Both the position numbers and the translations under genes were made by a program. A stretch of 64,000 bases of DNA from Bordetella flabilis. GTDB lineage: Bacteria; Pseudomonadota; Gammaproteobacteria; Burkholderiales; Burkholderiaceae_B. Shown here piece by piece: positions 54,022-61,777 of the stretch. Below the pieces are notes generated by a model, which was not told the origin of the DNA, did not search any database, and saw nothing but the letters and a program-made list of their open reading frames with translations. The stretch's first letter is position 1. Each line of letters starts with the position of its first letter. Where the stretch lies: contig NZ_CP016172.1 of assembly GCF_001676725.1 (NCBI RefSeq), forward strand, positions 5,084,001-5,148,000, given 5' to 3'.

Positions 54022-54921
54022 TCATGGCAGCAACGGATTCGCGACGCGATAAAGCCCGCCCGCCGGTCCCTGCAGCGGATCGTCGTCGACCAGGGTCCCG
54101 TAGACTTCGCGCCCGTCCGGCGACAGGGCGAGATTCGAATGATGGCGACCCGGGAGCGCCACCTCGCTGACGAGCGTGGCATGCGGGTCCAGGATCGCAA
54201 AGCCGCCGCCGTTGTACAAGCTGACGAAGACGCTTCCCGCCTTGTCGGTGCGGATGCCGTCGGGCGTATGCCGCGGCGCGGCGGCCAGGCCGGCGGCATC
54301 CAGGTCGATAAAGACCTGGCGCTGGCTCAGGCTGCCATCCGGTGCCACCCTGTATTGCAGGATGCGATCCTTCGCGCTTTCCCCCAGGTATAGCGTTTTG
54401 CCATCGGGCGAGAGCGCGATGCCGTTCGCGTTCTGCAGGCCGCTGGCGACCTCCAACGGATGCGTCGCCGAGCGCGGCATATGAAAGACCTTGCCCGGTG
54501 TGCCTTCGTCGCCGCCGGATGCCGTGAAATAAGCGCCGCCTTTGCCGTCTGCCGCCAGGTCGTTCGGCCGGTCGAAGTGTTCGCCGGCCGCCGTGGAATC
54601 GACGGTGCCCACTGCTTCGCCATCGAGCGTGATCTGCCGCAAGGTGCCATCGTCGTAACAGGCCACCAACAGCCCACCGTGATACTCGAGCAATCCGTTG
54701 GCCCCGCAACCGCCCTGTTGCCAGATGCGTACGGGCAAATCGTCATCCAGGCGGTATACCGCGGATGCGGCGTAGTCCACGAAGTACAGAGTATTGCCAA
54801 CGAACACGGTGCCTTCAGGAAACCGCAGGCCCGTCGTAACGACCGACGCCACGGGGACGGCCAAGGCCGGAGCCTGGAGCAAGGCCAGCAGGACAGCAAG
54901 CATGGATACGATGCGCATCAT
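54022..54921 (-). CDS. exported SMP-30/gluconolactonase-like NHL-repeat protein
   Basis: A 299-residue protein with a signal peptide (MMRIVSMLAVLLALLQAPALA) and a six-bladed propeller pattern: FPEGTVFVGNTLYFVDYAAS, PNDLAADGKGGAYFTASGG, NGIALSPDGKTLYLGES and ALSPDGREVYG. Family members are lactonases or sugar/phenolic-ester hydrolases that bind a divalent metal; some are non-enzymatic. First ATG at 54921 (54918 also possible). Downstream of, and probably cotranscribed with, two exported NTF2-like genes. Confidence 0.85.
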   Translation of the reverse strand: MMRIVSMLAVLLALLQAPALAVPVASVVTTGLRFPEGTVFVGNTLYFVDYAASAVYRLDDDLPVRIWQQGGCGANGLLEYHGGLLVACYDDGTLRQITLDGEAVGTVDSTAAGEHFDRPNDLAADGKGGAYFTASGGDEGTPGKVFHMPRSATHPLEVASGLQNANGIALSPDGKTLYLGESAKDRILQYRVAPDGSLSQRQVFIDLDAAGLAAAPRHTPDGIRTDKAGSVFVSLYNGGGFAILDPHATLVSEVALPGRHHSNLALSPDGREVYGTLVDDDPLQGPAGGLYRVANPLLP

Positions 54922-55008
54922 GAATCTCGATTCGTTTGTCGACTGGCGCGGTTGGCCCCAGGGGATGGCCGCGAAGGCGGCTCCGCCCGGGGCCAGCCCC
55001 CGCTCCAT

Positions 55009-55518
55009 CTAGTTCGCCGGCACCGGCACGATGGAGGCGACGCGCCACCCCGACGGCGTGCGGACCGCGGTCTCGTAGACGAGGAACGGCACTGTCTTTG
55101 CCGTAGCGGCGGACTTTCCTAGCGTGATCTGCGTCGGGGCGTAGATCTGCGCGACATCCGTGGTCAGCGGGACGATGGTGATGTGCGCACGATCGGGCTC
55201 GAACTTCCATACGCCCTTGAACGTTTCCCTGAAGTGATCGACCAGCGCCGGCTTACCCCAGAACTGGTAGGCACGCGCCACGAACACGACAGGATCCGGC
55301 AGCCCCGGCGCGGCGTCGGCAAGGACGGCGCCGAACGCCCGGATATCGTGCGCCGTGGCTGCCTGGGCCTGCTGGAGAAATACATCCTCTACCTGCCGGC
55401 GGTCTTGATCGCTGAAATGGGCGACGGGCTTCGCGTCGGCGGAGGTGTGCGCCGTTCCTAGGGCGGCAAGCGCGAACAGGCCGGCTAGCGTCGCGGCGCG
55501 GGCGGTGATCTTCATCAT
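55009..55518 (-). CDS. exported NTF2-like (SnoaL/DUF4440-type) protein, copy 2
   Basis: A 169-residue exported protein: signal peptide MMKITARAATLAGLFALAAL (cleavage near TSADA, about residue 29), then an NTF2-like cone (DQDRRQVEDVFLQQAQAATAHDI, VFVARAYQFWGKPALVDHF, VAQIYAPTQITLG). It is a tandem paralogue of the next gene upstream, 10 bp away. No catalytic residues can be named; such folds bind small hydrophobic molecules or act as isomerases or hydrolases. Confidence 0.82.
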   Translation of the reverse strand: MMKITARAATLAGLFALAALGTAHTSADAKPVAHFSDQDRRQVEDVFLQQAQAATAHDIRAFGAVLADAAPGLPDPVVFVARAYQFWGKPALVDHFRETFKGVWKFEPDRAHITIVPLTTDVAQIYAPTQITLGKSAATAKTVPFLVYETAVRTPSGWRVASIVPVPAN

Positions 55519-55528
55519 GGTGCGATCC

Positions 55529-56023
55529 TTATTGGGCGGGTACGGGAACGATGGCGGAAATGCGCCATCCCTGCGGGGTGCGAATGGCGAATTCGTTGAT
55601 AAGGAAAGTCGCCGTCGTGGCGGGTGCGCCCGCGGGCCCGAGCGTGATGCGTGTGGGCGCGTAGATCTGCGCGGTCTGCGCGTTCAGCGGAATAACCCGA
55701 ACCTGGTCGGACAGCGGCTCCATGTGCCACGTACCGGTAAACGTCTTGCGGAAATGTTCCATCACCGCGGGCCGACCCCAGAACCGGTACGCACGTGCCA
55801 CGAAAGACACGGGGTCGGGCTCCCCAGGCGCCGCCTGCGCCAGAATGCCGGCCAGCGCGTTGATATCGTGCGCGCTCTCCGCCGCGGCCTGCCTGAAGAA
55901 CAAATCCTTGATCTGCTGCGCATCAGCCGTGGTGACGCCGCCAGTGGCAGCATGCGCTGTCGAGGCCGCCAGGAAAATAGCCAGGGTTGCGACCCAGCGC
56001 GGGAGCGAATGTGAAGGATTCAT
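55529..56023 (-). CDS. exported NTF2-like protein, copy 1
   Basis: A 164-residue paralogue of the gene downstream: signal peptide MNPSHSLPRWVATLAIFLA ending AHA-ATG, then the same core (DAQQIKDLFFRQAAAESAHDI, SFVARAYRFWGRPAVMEHF, TAQIYAPTRITLG, TPQGWRISAIVPVPAQ). By eye roughly half of the mature residues match copy 2, so the pair arose by an old tandem duplication. Start at 56023 is set by the signal peptide. Confidence 0.82.
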   Translation of the reverse strand: MNPSHSLPRWVATLAIFLAASTAHAATGGVTTADAQQIKDLFFRQAAAESAHDINALAGILAQAAPGEPDPVSFVARAYRFWGRPAVMEHFRKTFTGTWHMEPLSDQVRVIPLNAQTAQIYAPTRITLGPAGAPATTATFLINEFAIRTPQGWRISAIVPVPAQ

Positions 56024-56143
56024 GGAGATAGCCTTATATGCCCCTATTGATGGCGGGAGGGAAGGACGGGACGGTTCTTCCCAGCCGGATTGCAATGCTC
56101 GCGCGGTGATCAGGGGTGGAGGGCGTGGCAAGCAGGCGCGGTC

Positions 56144-56593
56144 TCAGGCGCCCGGCAGCTCCAGGGCAGTGACCTGCGCCATCATGCGGCGCATGGCCAG
56201 CGCCTCCGTTTTACCGAAGGCATCTTCGAAGCGGGCCTGCGCGGAATTCCACGCCGCCCTGCATCGTGCTTCCTGCTCCAGGCCACGCGGGGACAGCGTG
56301 ACCTCGCGTTCGCGGCGATCCCGTTGTCCAACGCGAATAAGGATCAACCCATCACGCTCCAGCGGACGCAGGTTGTGGCCCAAGGTGGCTCTGTCCATGG
56401 ACAGGGCTTCCGCCAGGGCCGCCATGGTTACCGCGCCGCGACTGGCCAGCAGGCTCAGGATGGCGTACTGCGTGCTGCGGATCCCGGTTTCGGCCATGCA
56501 CGCGTCATAGAAACGCGTGACGCGCCGGGCGGCCTTGCGCAGCGCGGTGTTGTTGCATACCCCTGCGACGATGCTCGCGGAAGCCGTGGTCAT
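56144..56593 (-). CDS. MarR-family transcriptional regulator
   Basis: A 149-residue winged-helix regulator (STQYAILSLLASRGAVTMAALAEALSMDRATLGHNLRPLERDGLI recognition region in the middle, basic wing GQRDRREREVTLS). It has its own well-formed promoter and sits at the head of the NTF2/SMP-30 genes and at the tail of the aminobenzoyl-CoA cluster, so it could control either. MarR regulators of aromatic CoA pathways often sense the CoA thioester. Confidence 0.92.
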   Translation of the reverse strand: MTTASASIVAGVCNNTALRKAARRVTRFYDACMAETGIRSTQYAILSLLASRGAVTMAALAEALSMDRATLGHNLRPLERDGLILIRVGQRDRREREVTLSPRGLEQEARCRAAWNSAQARFEDAFGKTEALAMRRMMAQVTALELPGA

Positions 56594-56628
56594 GATGCGA
56601 TTCCGGTCCCATGTAGACGATGGCGCAG

Positions 56629-56657
56629 ATAATACGGGCATATAACACTAATTACAA
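56629..56657 (-). promoter_or_regulatory. predicted promoter of the marR gene
   Basis: Minus strand -35 TTGTAA (56652-56657), 17-bp spacer, -10 TATTAT (56629-56634), about 36 bp before the ATG. The spacer is AT-rich with a weak TAAT/TTAT dyad that could be an autoregulatory operator. Confidence 0.7.
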
Positions 56658-56697
56658 GCGATCGATTTTCGCCCGGCGCGTTGTACGGCGATTGCCG

Positions 56698-57126
56698 CTA
56701 CGCGGGGATCACCGCCGTCGCCTCGATCTCCACCTTCGCCCGGGGCTCCACCAGCGCCGCGACCTGCACCGCCGTCATCGCCGGGAAGTGGCGGCCGATG
56801 ATCTCGCGGTAATGACTACCTATGGCGCGATAGGCAGCGACGTACTCGTCGCGATCCGTCACATACCACGTCAGGCGCGTGATGTGCTCCGGCCTGCCCC
56901 CGCCCTGCGCCAGCACCGCGACCACGTTGGCAAGCGCCTGTCGCGTCTGATCGGCGAAATCGTCGCTTTCGAATTGCTGGTCGCCGTTCCAGCCTATCTG
57001 GCCTCCGATGAAAACCAGGCGGCTTCCGGCACGGAGTTCGGCCAGCACGCCGTTCGAATACCCGCGCGGCGGCAGCCAATCGGGCGGTTGCAGAATCTGC
57101 ATAGGTCCATCCTGTTGTGAGCTCAT
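56698..57126 (-). CDS. RidA-family enamine/imine deaminase
   Basis: A 142-residue YjgF/YER057c/UK114 protein. It keeps the conserved segment VEPRAKVEIEATAVIP with the Arg that anchors the substrate carboxylate in active RidA, and the N-terminal PPRGYSNGVLAE loop. The start overlaps the ligase stop by 4 bp, so it belongs to the catabolic operon. In a 2-aminobenzoyl-CoA pathway the ring intermediate carries an enamine, and hydrolysis by a RidA protein would release ammonia (inference). Confidence 0.9.
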   Translation of the reverse strand: MSSQQDGPMQILQPPDWLPPRGYSNGVLAELRAGSRLVFIGGQIGWNGDQQFESDDFADQTRQALANVVAVLAQGGGRPEHITRLTWYVTDRDEYVAAYRAIGSHYREIIGRHFPAMTAVQVAALVEPRAKVEIEATAVIPA

Positions 57127-58811
57127 TGGGGCGTCGAGCCTTGCGCGGCGCGCTGGCGCAGGACAAAGCGCTGCAGCTTGCCGGTCTCCGTGCGCGGCAA
57201 CGCGGTGACGAATTCGATGATGCGGGGATATTTGTACGGCGCGATGGCGGCCTTGACGAAGTCCTGCAGCGCGCTGGCGAGCGCTGCGTCGGCGGCGTGA
57301 TCCGGCTTGAGCACCACGTAGGCCTTGACCACCTGCCCACGATCCTCATCGGGTGCGCCGACCACGCCGCACTCGGCCACGGCGGGATGCCGCAGCAGCG
57401 CGTCCTCGACTTCGGGGCCGGCGATGTTGTAGCCGGCGGACACGATCATGTCGTCGTTGCGCGCCTGGTAGAAGAAATAGCCGTCGGCGTCCTGCACAAA
57501 GGTATCGCCGGGCAGGTTCCAGCCTTCACGCACGAATTCGCGCTGGCGCGGGTCGGCCAGGTAACGGCAGCCAGTCGGCCCCTTGACGGCGAGACGGCCC
57601 GGCTGGCCCACCGGCACCGGCCGCATCTGCTCGTCCACGACCTGGGCCACATAGCCAGGCACCACCTTGCCGATGGCGCCGCGCCTGACCTCGGTTTCCG
57701 GGCTCGACACGAAGACATGGATCATTTCCGTACCGCCGATGCCGTCGATCATTTCGATGCCGGTTGCCTGCTTCCATAACTGGCGCGTGGCATCCGGCAG
57801 GGCCTCGCCGGCCGACACGCTCTTGCGCAGCGTGTGCAGGGCGTAGCGGCCCGCGATAGCAGCCATCTGCCGATAGAACGTCGGCGCGGTGAATACGATC
57901 GTGGCGCCGAAATCCTGGATGAGTTGCAGCAAGCCATCGGGCGTCAGCTTCTCGGCGAGCACGGCGCACGCGCCGATACGCAGCGGGAAGCACAGCAGGC
58001 CCCCCAATCCGAAGGTGAACGCCAGTGGTGGCGTGCCGCAGAAAACGTCGTCCGCGCCCGGACGGATCACATGGCGCGGGAACAGATCGCACATCGCGAG
58101 CACATCGCGATGGAAATGCATGCAGCCCTTGGGCTTGCCGGTCGTGCCGCTGGTGAACGCGATCAGGCACACATCGTCCGCCGCCGTGCCGCAGGCCGTG
58201 AACCCGGCGGGCTTGGCGCGGGCCAGCGTATCCAGGCTGTCGCTGCCGCAGTCGTTGAAGTAGACGATGCGTTCCAGGTTGTCGCAGTGGTATTCCCGGC
58301 CCGGCTGCATGCACAGCGCCGCCTCGTCCTTCAACCGGACATCGCATAGCACCACGCCGACGCGCGCCTTGTCGATGATTTGCTTGAGCTCCTTGGCGCG
58401 CAGCAGCGGCATCGTGGGCACCGTCACCATGCCCGCCTTTATCGCGCCGAGCCATGACGCCGCCATCATGGGATTGTTGGGACCGCGCAGCAACACGCGG
58501 TTGCCCGGCACCAGCCCCAGGTCCTCGACCAGCACCCGCGCGATACGGTCGGTCAGGTCGGCCAGTTCCTGGTAGGTCATGGCGCCCTGGCCGCCGTCCG
58601 GCGTCGGCCAGCGCAGCGCGACGCGCGCGCCATGGCCGCGTGCGACCACTGCGTCCACCAGCTCGACCGCGCAATTCAAGCGCGCCGGATAGGCGGTATC
58701 GGGACCGTCGAGCAGCAGCTCGGGCCATTCCTCGAGTGGCGGAAGATGATCGCGGGCGAAGGTGTCGACGTGGCCCGTGGTCCGCGCCGCCGTATCCAGC
58801 GTAGCTTGCAT
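57123..58811 (-). CDS. abmG: aryl-CoA ligase, probably 2-aminobenzoate-CoA ligase
   Basis: A 562-residue adenylate-forming enzyme that would activate an aromatic acid as CoA thioester (ATP to AMP). P-loop AFTSGTTGKPKG (about 223-234), adenine motif, YNIAGPEVEDALLRHPAVAECGVVG and the C-terminal lysine in LPRTETGKLQR. The N-terminal segment DTFARDHLPPLEEWPELL is like 2-aminobenzoate-CoA ligases in my recollection. The fused monooxygenase/OYE gene downstream in the pathway supports this. Benzoate, salicylate or another substituted benzoate remains possible. Confidence 0.82.
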   Translation of the reverse strand: MQATLDTAARTTGHVDTFARDHLPPLEEWPELLLDGPDTAYPARLNCAVELVDAVVARGHGARVALRWPTPDGGQGAMTYQELADLTDRIARVLVEDLGLVPGNRVLLRGPNNPMMAASWLGAIKAGMVTVPTMPLLRAKELKQIIDKARVGVVLCDVRLKDEAALCMQPGREYHCDNLERIVYFNDCGSDSLDTLARAKPAGFTACGTAADDVCLIAFTSGTTGKPKGCMHFHRDVLAMCDLFPRHVIRPGADDVFCGTPPLAFTFGLGGLLCFPLRIGACAVLAEKLTPDGLLQLIQDFGATIVFTAPTFYRQMAAIAGRYALHTLRKSVSAGEALPDATRQLWKQATGIEMIDGIGGTEMIHVFVSSPETEVRRGAIGKVVPGYVAQVVDEQMRPVPVGQPGRLAVKGPTGCRYLADPRQREFVREGWNLPGDTFVQDADGYFFYQARNDDMIVSAGYNIAGPEVEDALLRHPAVAECGVVGAPDEDRGQVVKAYVVLKPDHAADAALASALQDFVKAAIAPYKYPRIIEFVTALPRTETGKLQRFVLRQRAAQGSTPQ

Positions 58812-58845
58812 GACGTTCCCCCTTATGCCGGAGTCCGGCTCCGGC

Positions 58846-60018
58846 TCAGTTGCCCTTCAACAACGCGCGGGCGATGATGAGCTTCTGCACTTCGGTGGCC
58901 CCTTCGTAGATGCGCAGGGCACGGATTTCCCGGTACAGCCTTTCGACCGGCATATCGCGCACCACGCCGGCGCCGCCGAACATCTGCAGCGCGCGGTCGA
59001 TCACTGACTGCGCCGACTCCGTGGCCATCATCTTGGCCATGGCGGCTTCGCGGGTGGTGGGACGGCCCTGGACATCGCGCTGCCAGGCGGCGCGGTAGGT
59101 CAGCAGCGCCGAGGCATCGATGGCCGTGGCCATCTCTCCCAGTGCCGCCTGCGTAAGCTGCAAGTCGGCCAGCGTCTGGCCGAACATGCGGCGCGACGTC
59201 GCGCGCGCCAGCGCCTCGTCCAGCGCGCGGCGCGCGAAGCCCAGGGCCGCCGCCGCCACCGACGCACGGAAGATGTCCAGGGTCATCATGGCCAGCTTGA
59301 AGCCCTGCCCTGCGTCGCCCAGGCGCTGGCTTGCCGGAATCCTGCAATCCTCGAATGCCAGCGTCGCAAGGGGATGGGGCGCGATGACCTCGATGCGCTC
59401 GGCGATACGCAGGCCAGGGGTCGCGGCGTCGACAACGAAGGCGCTGATGCCCCGGGCGCCGGGCGCTTCGCCGGTGCGCGCGAACACGCAGTAGAAATCG
59501 GCGATACCGCCGTTGGAGATCCAGGTCTTGCCGCCATTCAGGACGTAGTGGTCGCCGTCGCGCCTGGCCTCGCATGCCATGGCGGCCACGTCCGAGCCGG
59601 CGTCGGCTTCGGACAGGGCGAAAGCCGCGATCGCCTGGCCTTGCGCCACCCGCGGCAGGTAACGCGCGCGCTGCGCATCCGAACCGGCCAGCGCAATGGC
59701 GCCGCTGCCGAGCCCCTGCATCGCGAAGGCGAAATCCGCGAGTCCATCGTGGCGCGCCAGGGTCTCGCGCAGTATGCACAGTGCGCGCGAGTCGACCGCG
59801 GGCAGCGCCCCGCCCCAGGCGCCGTCCGGCCCGGCCGGCACGCAATAGCGCAGCCACCCCGCCTCGCCCAGCCGCCGCACCAGGGCGCGGCAGGCCGCGT
59901 CGGTGTCGCCGTGGTCGATATCGCGCAAGGACTCCACGCACCAGGGTTCCAGCGCGCCGGCGAGGGCGCGATGTTCCGCATCGAAAAAAGGCCAGTCCAG
60001 CCAGCTCGCATCGCGCAT
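58846..60018 (-). CDS. acyl-CoA dehydrogenase
   Basis: A 390-residue flavoenzyme with [15 protein letters not shown] (about 134-148), the [13 protein letters not shown] flavin/substrate block, [13 protein letters not shown] and the C-terminal catalytic region [32 protein letters not shown], where Glu in YEGATE is the usual base. In the aminobenzoyl-CoA cluster it would oxidise a ring-opened or alicyclic CoA ester. Start at 60018 (MRDASWLDW) is preferred; the longer frame to 60108 overlaps the next gene. Confidence 0.93.
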   Translation of the reverse strand: MRDASWLDWPFFDAEHRALAGALEPWCVESLRDIDHGDTDAACRALVRRLGEAGWLRYCVPAGPDGAWGGALPAVDSRALCILRETLARHDGLADFAFAMQGLGSGAIALAGSDAQRARYLPRVAQGQAIAAFALSEADAGSDVAAMACEARRDGDHYVLNGGKTWISNGGIADFYCVFARTGEAPGARGISAFVVDAATPGLRIAERIEVIAPHPLATLAFEDCRIPASQRLGDAGQGFKLAMMTLDIFRASVAAAALGFARRALDEALARATSRRMFGQTLADLQLTQAALGEMATAIDASALLTYRAAWQRDVQGRPTTREAAMAKMMATESAQSVIDRALQMFGGAGVVRDMPVERLYREIRALRIYEGATEVQKLIIARALLKGN

Positions 60019-60055
60019 GGTCGCGTCGGCTCCGCTCACGTTCGCTCCGTTCACG

Positions 60056-60928
60056 TCAATCGCCCTCGAACTGCGGCGTGCGCTTGTCGACGAAGGCCTC
60101 GTAGGCACGCCGGAAGTCCCGTGTCTGCATGCAGATCGCCTGGGCTTGCGCCTCCGCCTCGATGGCCTCGTCCACGCCCATGTTCCATTCCTGGTGCAAA
60201 AGCTTTTTCGTCATCCCATGCGCGAAGGTCGGTCCGGCGGCCAGTTGCCCCGCGAGTTCCTGCGCGGCCTGCATCAGGCCGTCGGGATCGTGCAGGCCAT
60301 TGAAGAAACCCCATGACAGGCCTTCCTGGGCGCTCATGGCGCGCCCGGTGTACAGCAGCTCCGACGCACGGCCCTGCCCTATCATGCGCGGCAGCAGCGT
60401 GCAGGCCCCCATATCGGCGCCCGCCAGGCCTACGCGGGTGAAGAGGAAGGCCGTGCGGGCGCGCGGCGTACCCAGGCGCAGGTCCGCAGCCAGCGCCATC
60501 ATGGCCCCCGCGCCGGCGCATACGCCGTCCACGGCCGCCACGATGGGCTGCGGGCACGCCCGCATCGCCTTGACGAGATCGCCGGTCATGCGGGTGAAGT
60601 CCAGCAGCTCGGGCATGCGCATGCGCGTCAGCGGGCCGATGATCTCGTGCACGTCGCCACCGGAACAGAAGTTGCCTCCGGCTCCCGTGAGCACGACCAC
60701 CTTCACGTCGGTCGCATAGACCAGGGCACGGAAGAAGTCGCGCAGTTCCGCGTAGGAATCGAAGGTCAGCGGGTTCTTGCGCTCCGGGCGGTTCAGCGTA
60801 ACGATGCCGACCTTGCCGCCGTCGCGCGTCTCCCACCCGAAGGTGGCGGGCCGCGTGCCGGCCATGGGGCGCTTGTGGTGCGCCATGCCCGGCTGCGCGG
60901 CGCCGCCGTTGTGCGAGGTATCGCTCAT
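60056..60928 (-). CDS. enoyl-CoA hydratase/isomerase family protein
   Basis: A 290-residue crotonase-fold enzyme with the oxyanion-hole segments [15 protein letters not shown] and [20 protein letters not shown] and the [20 protein letters not shown] block. Longer than typical crotonases because of N- and C-terminal extensions. In the cluster it would hydrate an unsaturated alicyclic CoA ester or open the ring hydrolytically. Start at 60928 is 12 bp from the dehydrogenase upstream. Confidence 0.92.
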   Translation of the reverse strand: MSDTSHNGGAAQPGMAHHKRPMAGTRPATFGWETRDGGKVGIVTLNRPERKNPLTFDSYAELRDFFRALVYATDVKVVVLTGAGGNFCSGGDVHEIIGPLTRMRMPELLDFTRMTGDLVKAMRACPQPIVAAVDGVCAGAGAMMALAADLRLGTPRARTAFLFTRVGLAGADMGACTLLPRMIGQGRASELLYTGRAMSAQEGLSWGFFNGLHDPDGLMQAAQELAGQLAAGPTFAHGMTKKLLHQEWNMGVDEAIEAEAQAQAICMQTRDFRRAYEAFVDKRTPQFEGD

Positions 60929-60940
60929 GCCCTGCCTCCT

Positions 60941-61777
60941 CTAACCCACCATGATTTCGCCGCCATCCACGGGAATGGCCTGGCCATTGATGGCGCCCGC
61001 GGACGGCTGGCACAGCCAGGCCACCGCATGCGCGACTTCTTCGGGCTGGACCAGGCGGCCCTGCGGATTGCGCTGCGCCAGGCGCGCCCGCGCCTGGTCC
61101 GCATCCATGCCGGTCTTGGCAACGATGTTGCGCACGGCATCCTGGACGATATCGGTATCGGTGTACCCGGGACATACCGCGTTCACGGTAATACCCTTGC
61201 CGGCCATCTCCAGCGCCAGCGAGCGCGTCAGGCCGACCAGGCCATGCTTGGCGGCGCAATAGGCGCTGACGTAGGCGTAGCCCGCCAACCCGGCGGTGCT
61301 CGCCACATTGACGATGCGCCCCCATCCGGCCTCCAACATGCCCGGCAACGCGGCCTGGATGCAATGGAAAGGTCCGCTCAGGTTGACGGCCAGCATGGTG
61401 TCCCACAGGGCGGCGTCGGTACGGTCGAAGCGTTCGCTGCGGGCCTGTCCCGCGTTGTTCACCAGGATGTGCACGGTCCCGAAGGACCGCGCCGCGTCCG
61501 CGAATGCACGCTGCAGGGATGCGGGATCGGCGACATCGGCCGCTTGCCTTCCGACCGTGCCCTGTGGCGCCAGGGCGGCCACGGCGGCATCCAGCACCGC
61601 CGCGTCGCGGCCCAGCAGCGTGACGGACGCACCCTCGCGCAACAGGCGTCCCGCGATGGCGTAGCCGATGCCGCGGCCGCCGCCGGTAACCAGCGCGTGA
61701 CGGCCGGCCAGCGGCGCCGACGCACGGGCACCGGCCGTCGCCTCATGCGTCGATTGGGAATGGCTGGCCTTGCTCAT
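60941..61777 (-). CDS. short-chain dehydrogenase (3-hydroxyacyl-CoA type)
   Basis: A 278-residue NAD(P)-dependent [15 protein letters not shown] cofactor loop (about 31-42), NNAG (107-110), catalytic Ser-Tyr-Lys (Ser near 160, [11 protein letters not shown] with Tyr about 173 and Lys 177) and PGYTDTDI. It would oxidise the hydroxyacyl-CoA produced by the hydratase. Start MSKASHSQS at 61777 overlaps the monooxygenase stop by 4 bp. Confidence 0.92.
   Translation of the reverse strand: MSKASHSQSTHEATAGARASAPLAGRHALVTGGGRGIGYAIAGRLLREGASVTLLGRDAAVLDAAVAALAPQGTVGRQAADVADPASLQRAFADAARSFGTVHILVNNAGQARSERFDRTDAALWDTMLAVNLSGPFHCIQAALPGMLEAGWGRIVNVASTAGLAGYAYVSAYCAAKHGLVGLTRSLALEMAGKGITVNAVCPGYTDTDIVQDAVRNIVAKTGMDADQARARLAQRNPQGRLVQPEEVAHAVAWLCQPSAGAINGQAIPVDGGEIMVG

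Noticed and set aside
57123..58811. Calling the ligase benzoate-CoA ligase
   Set aside because: The accompanying monooxygenase/OYE fusion belongs to 2-aminobenzoyl-CoA (or salicylyl-CoA) pathways, and no box genes for benzoyl-CoA are in the window.
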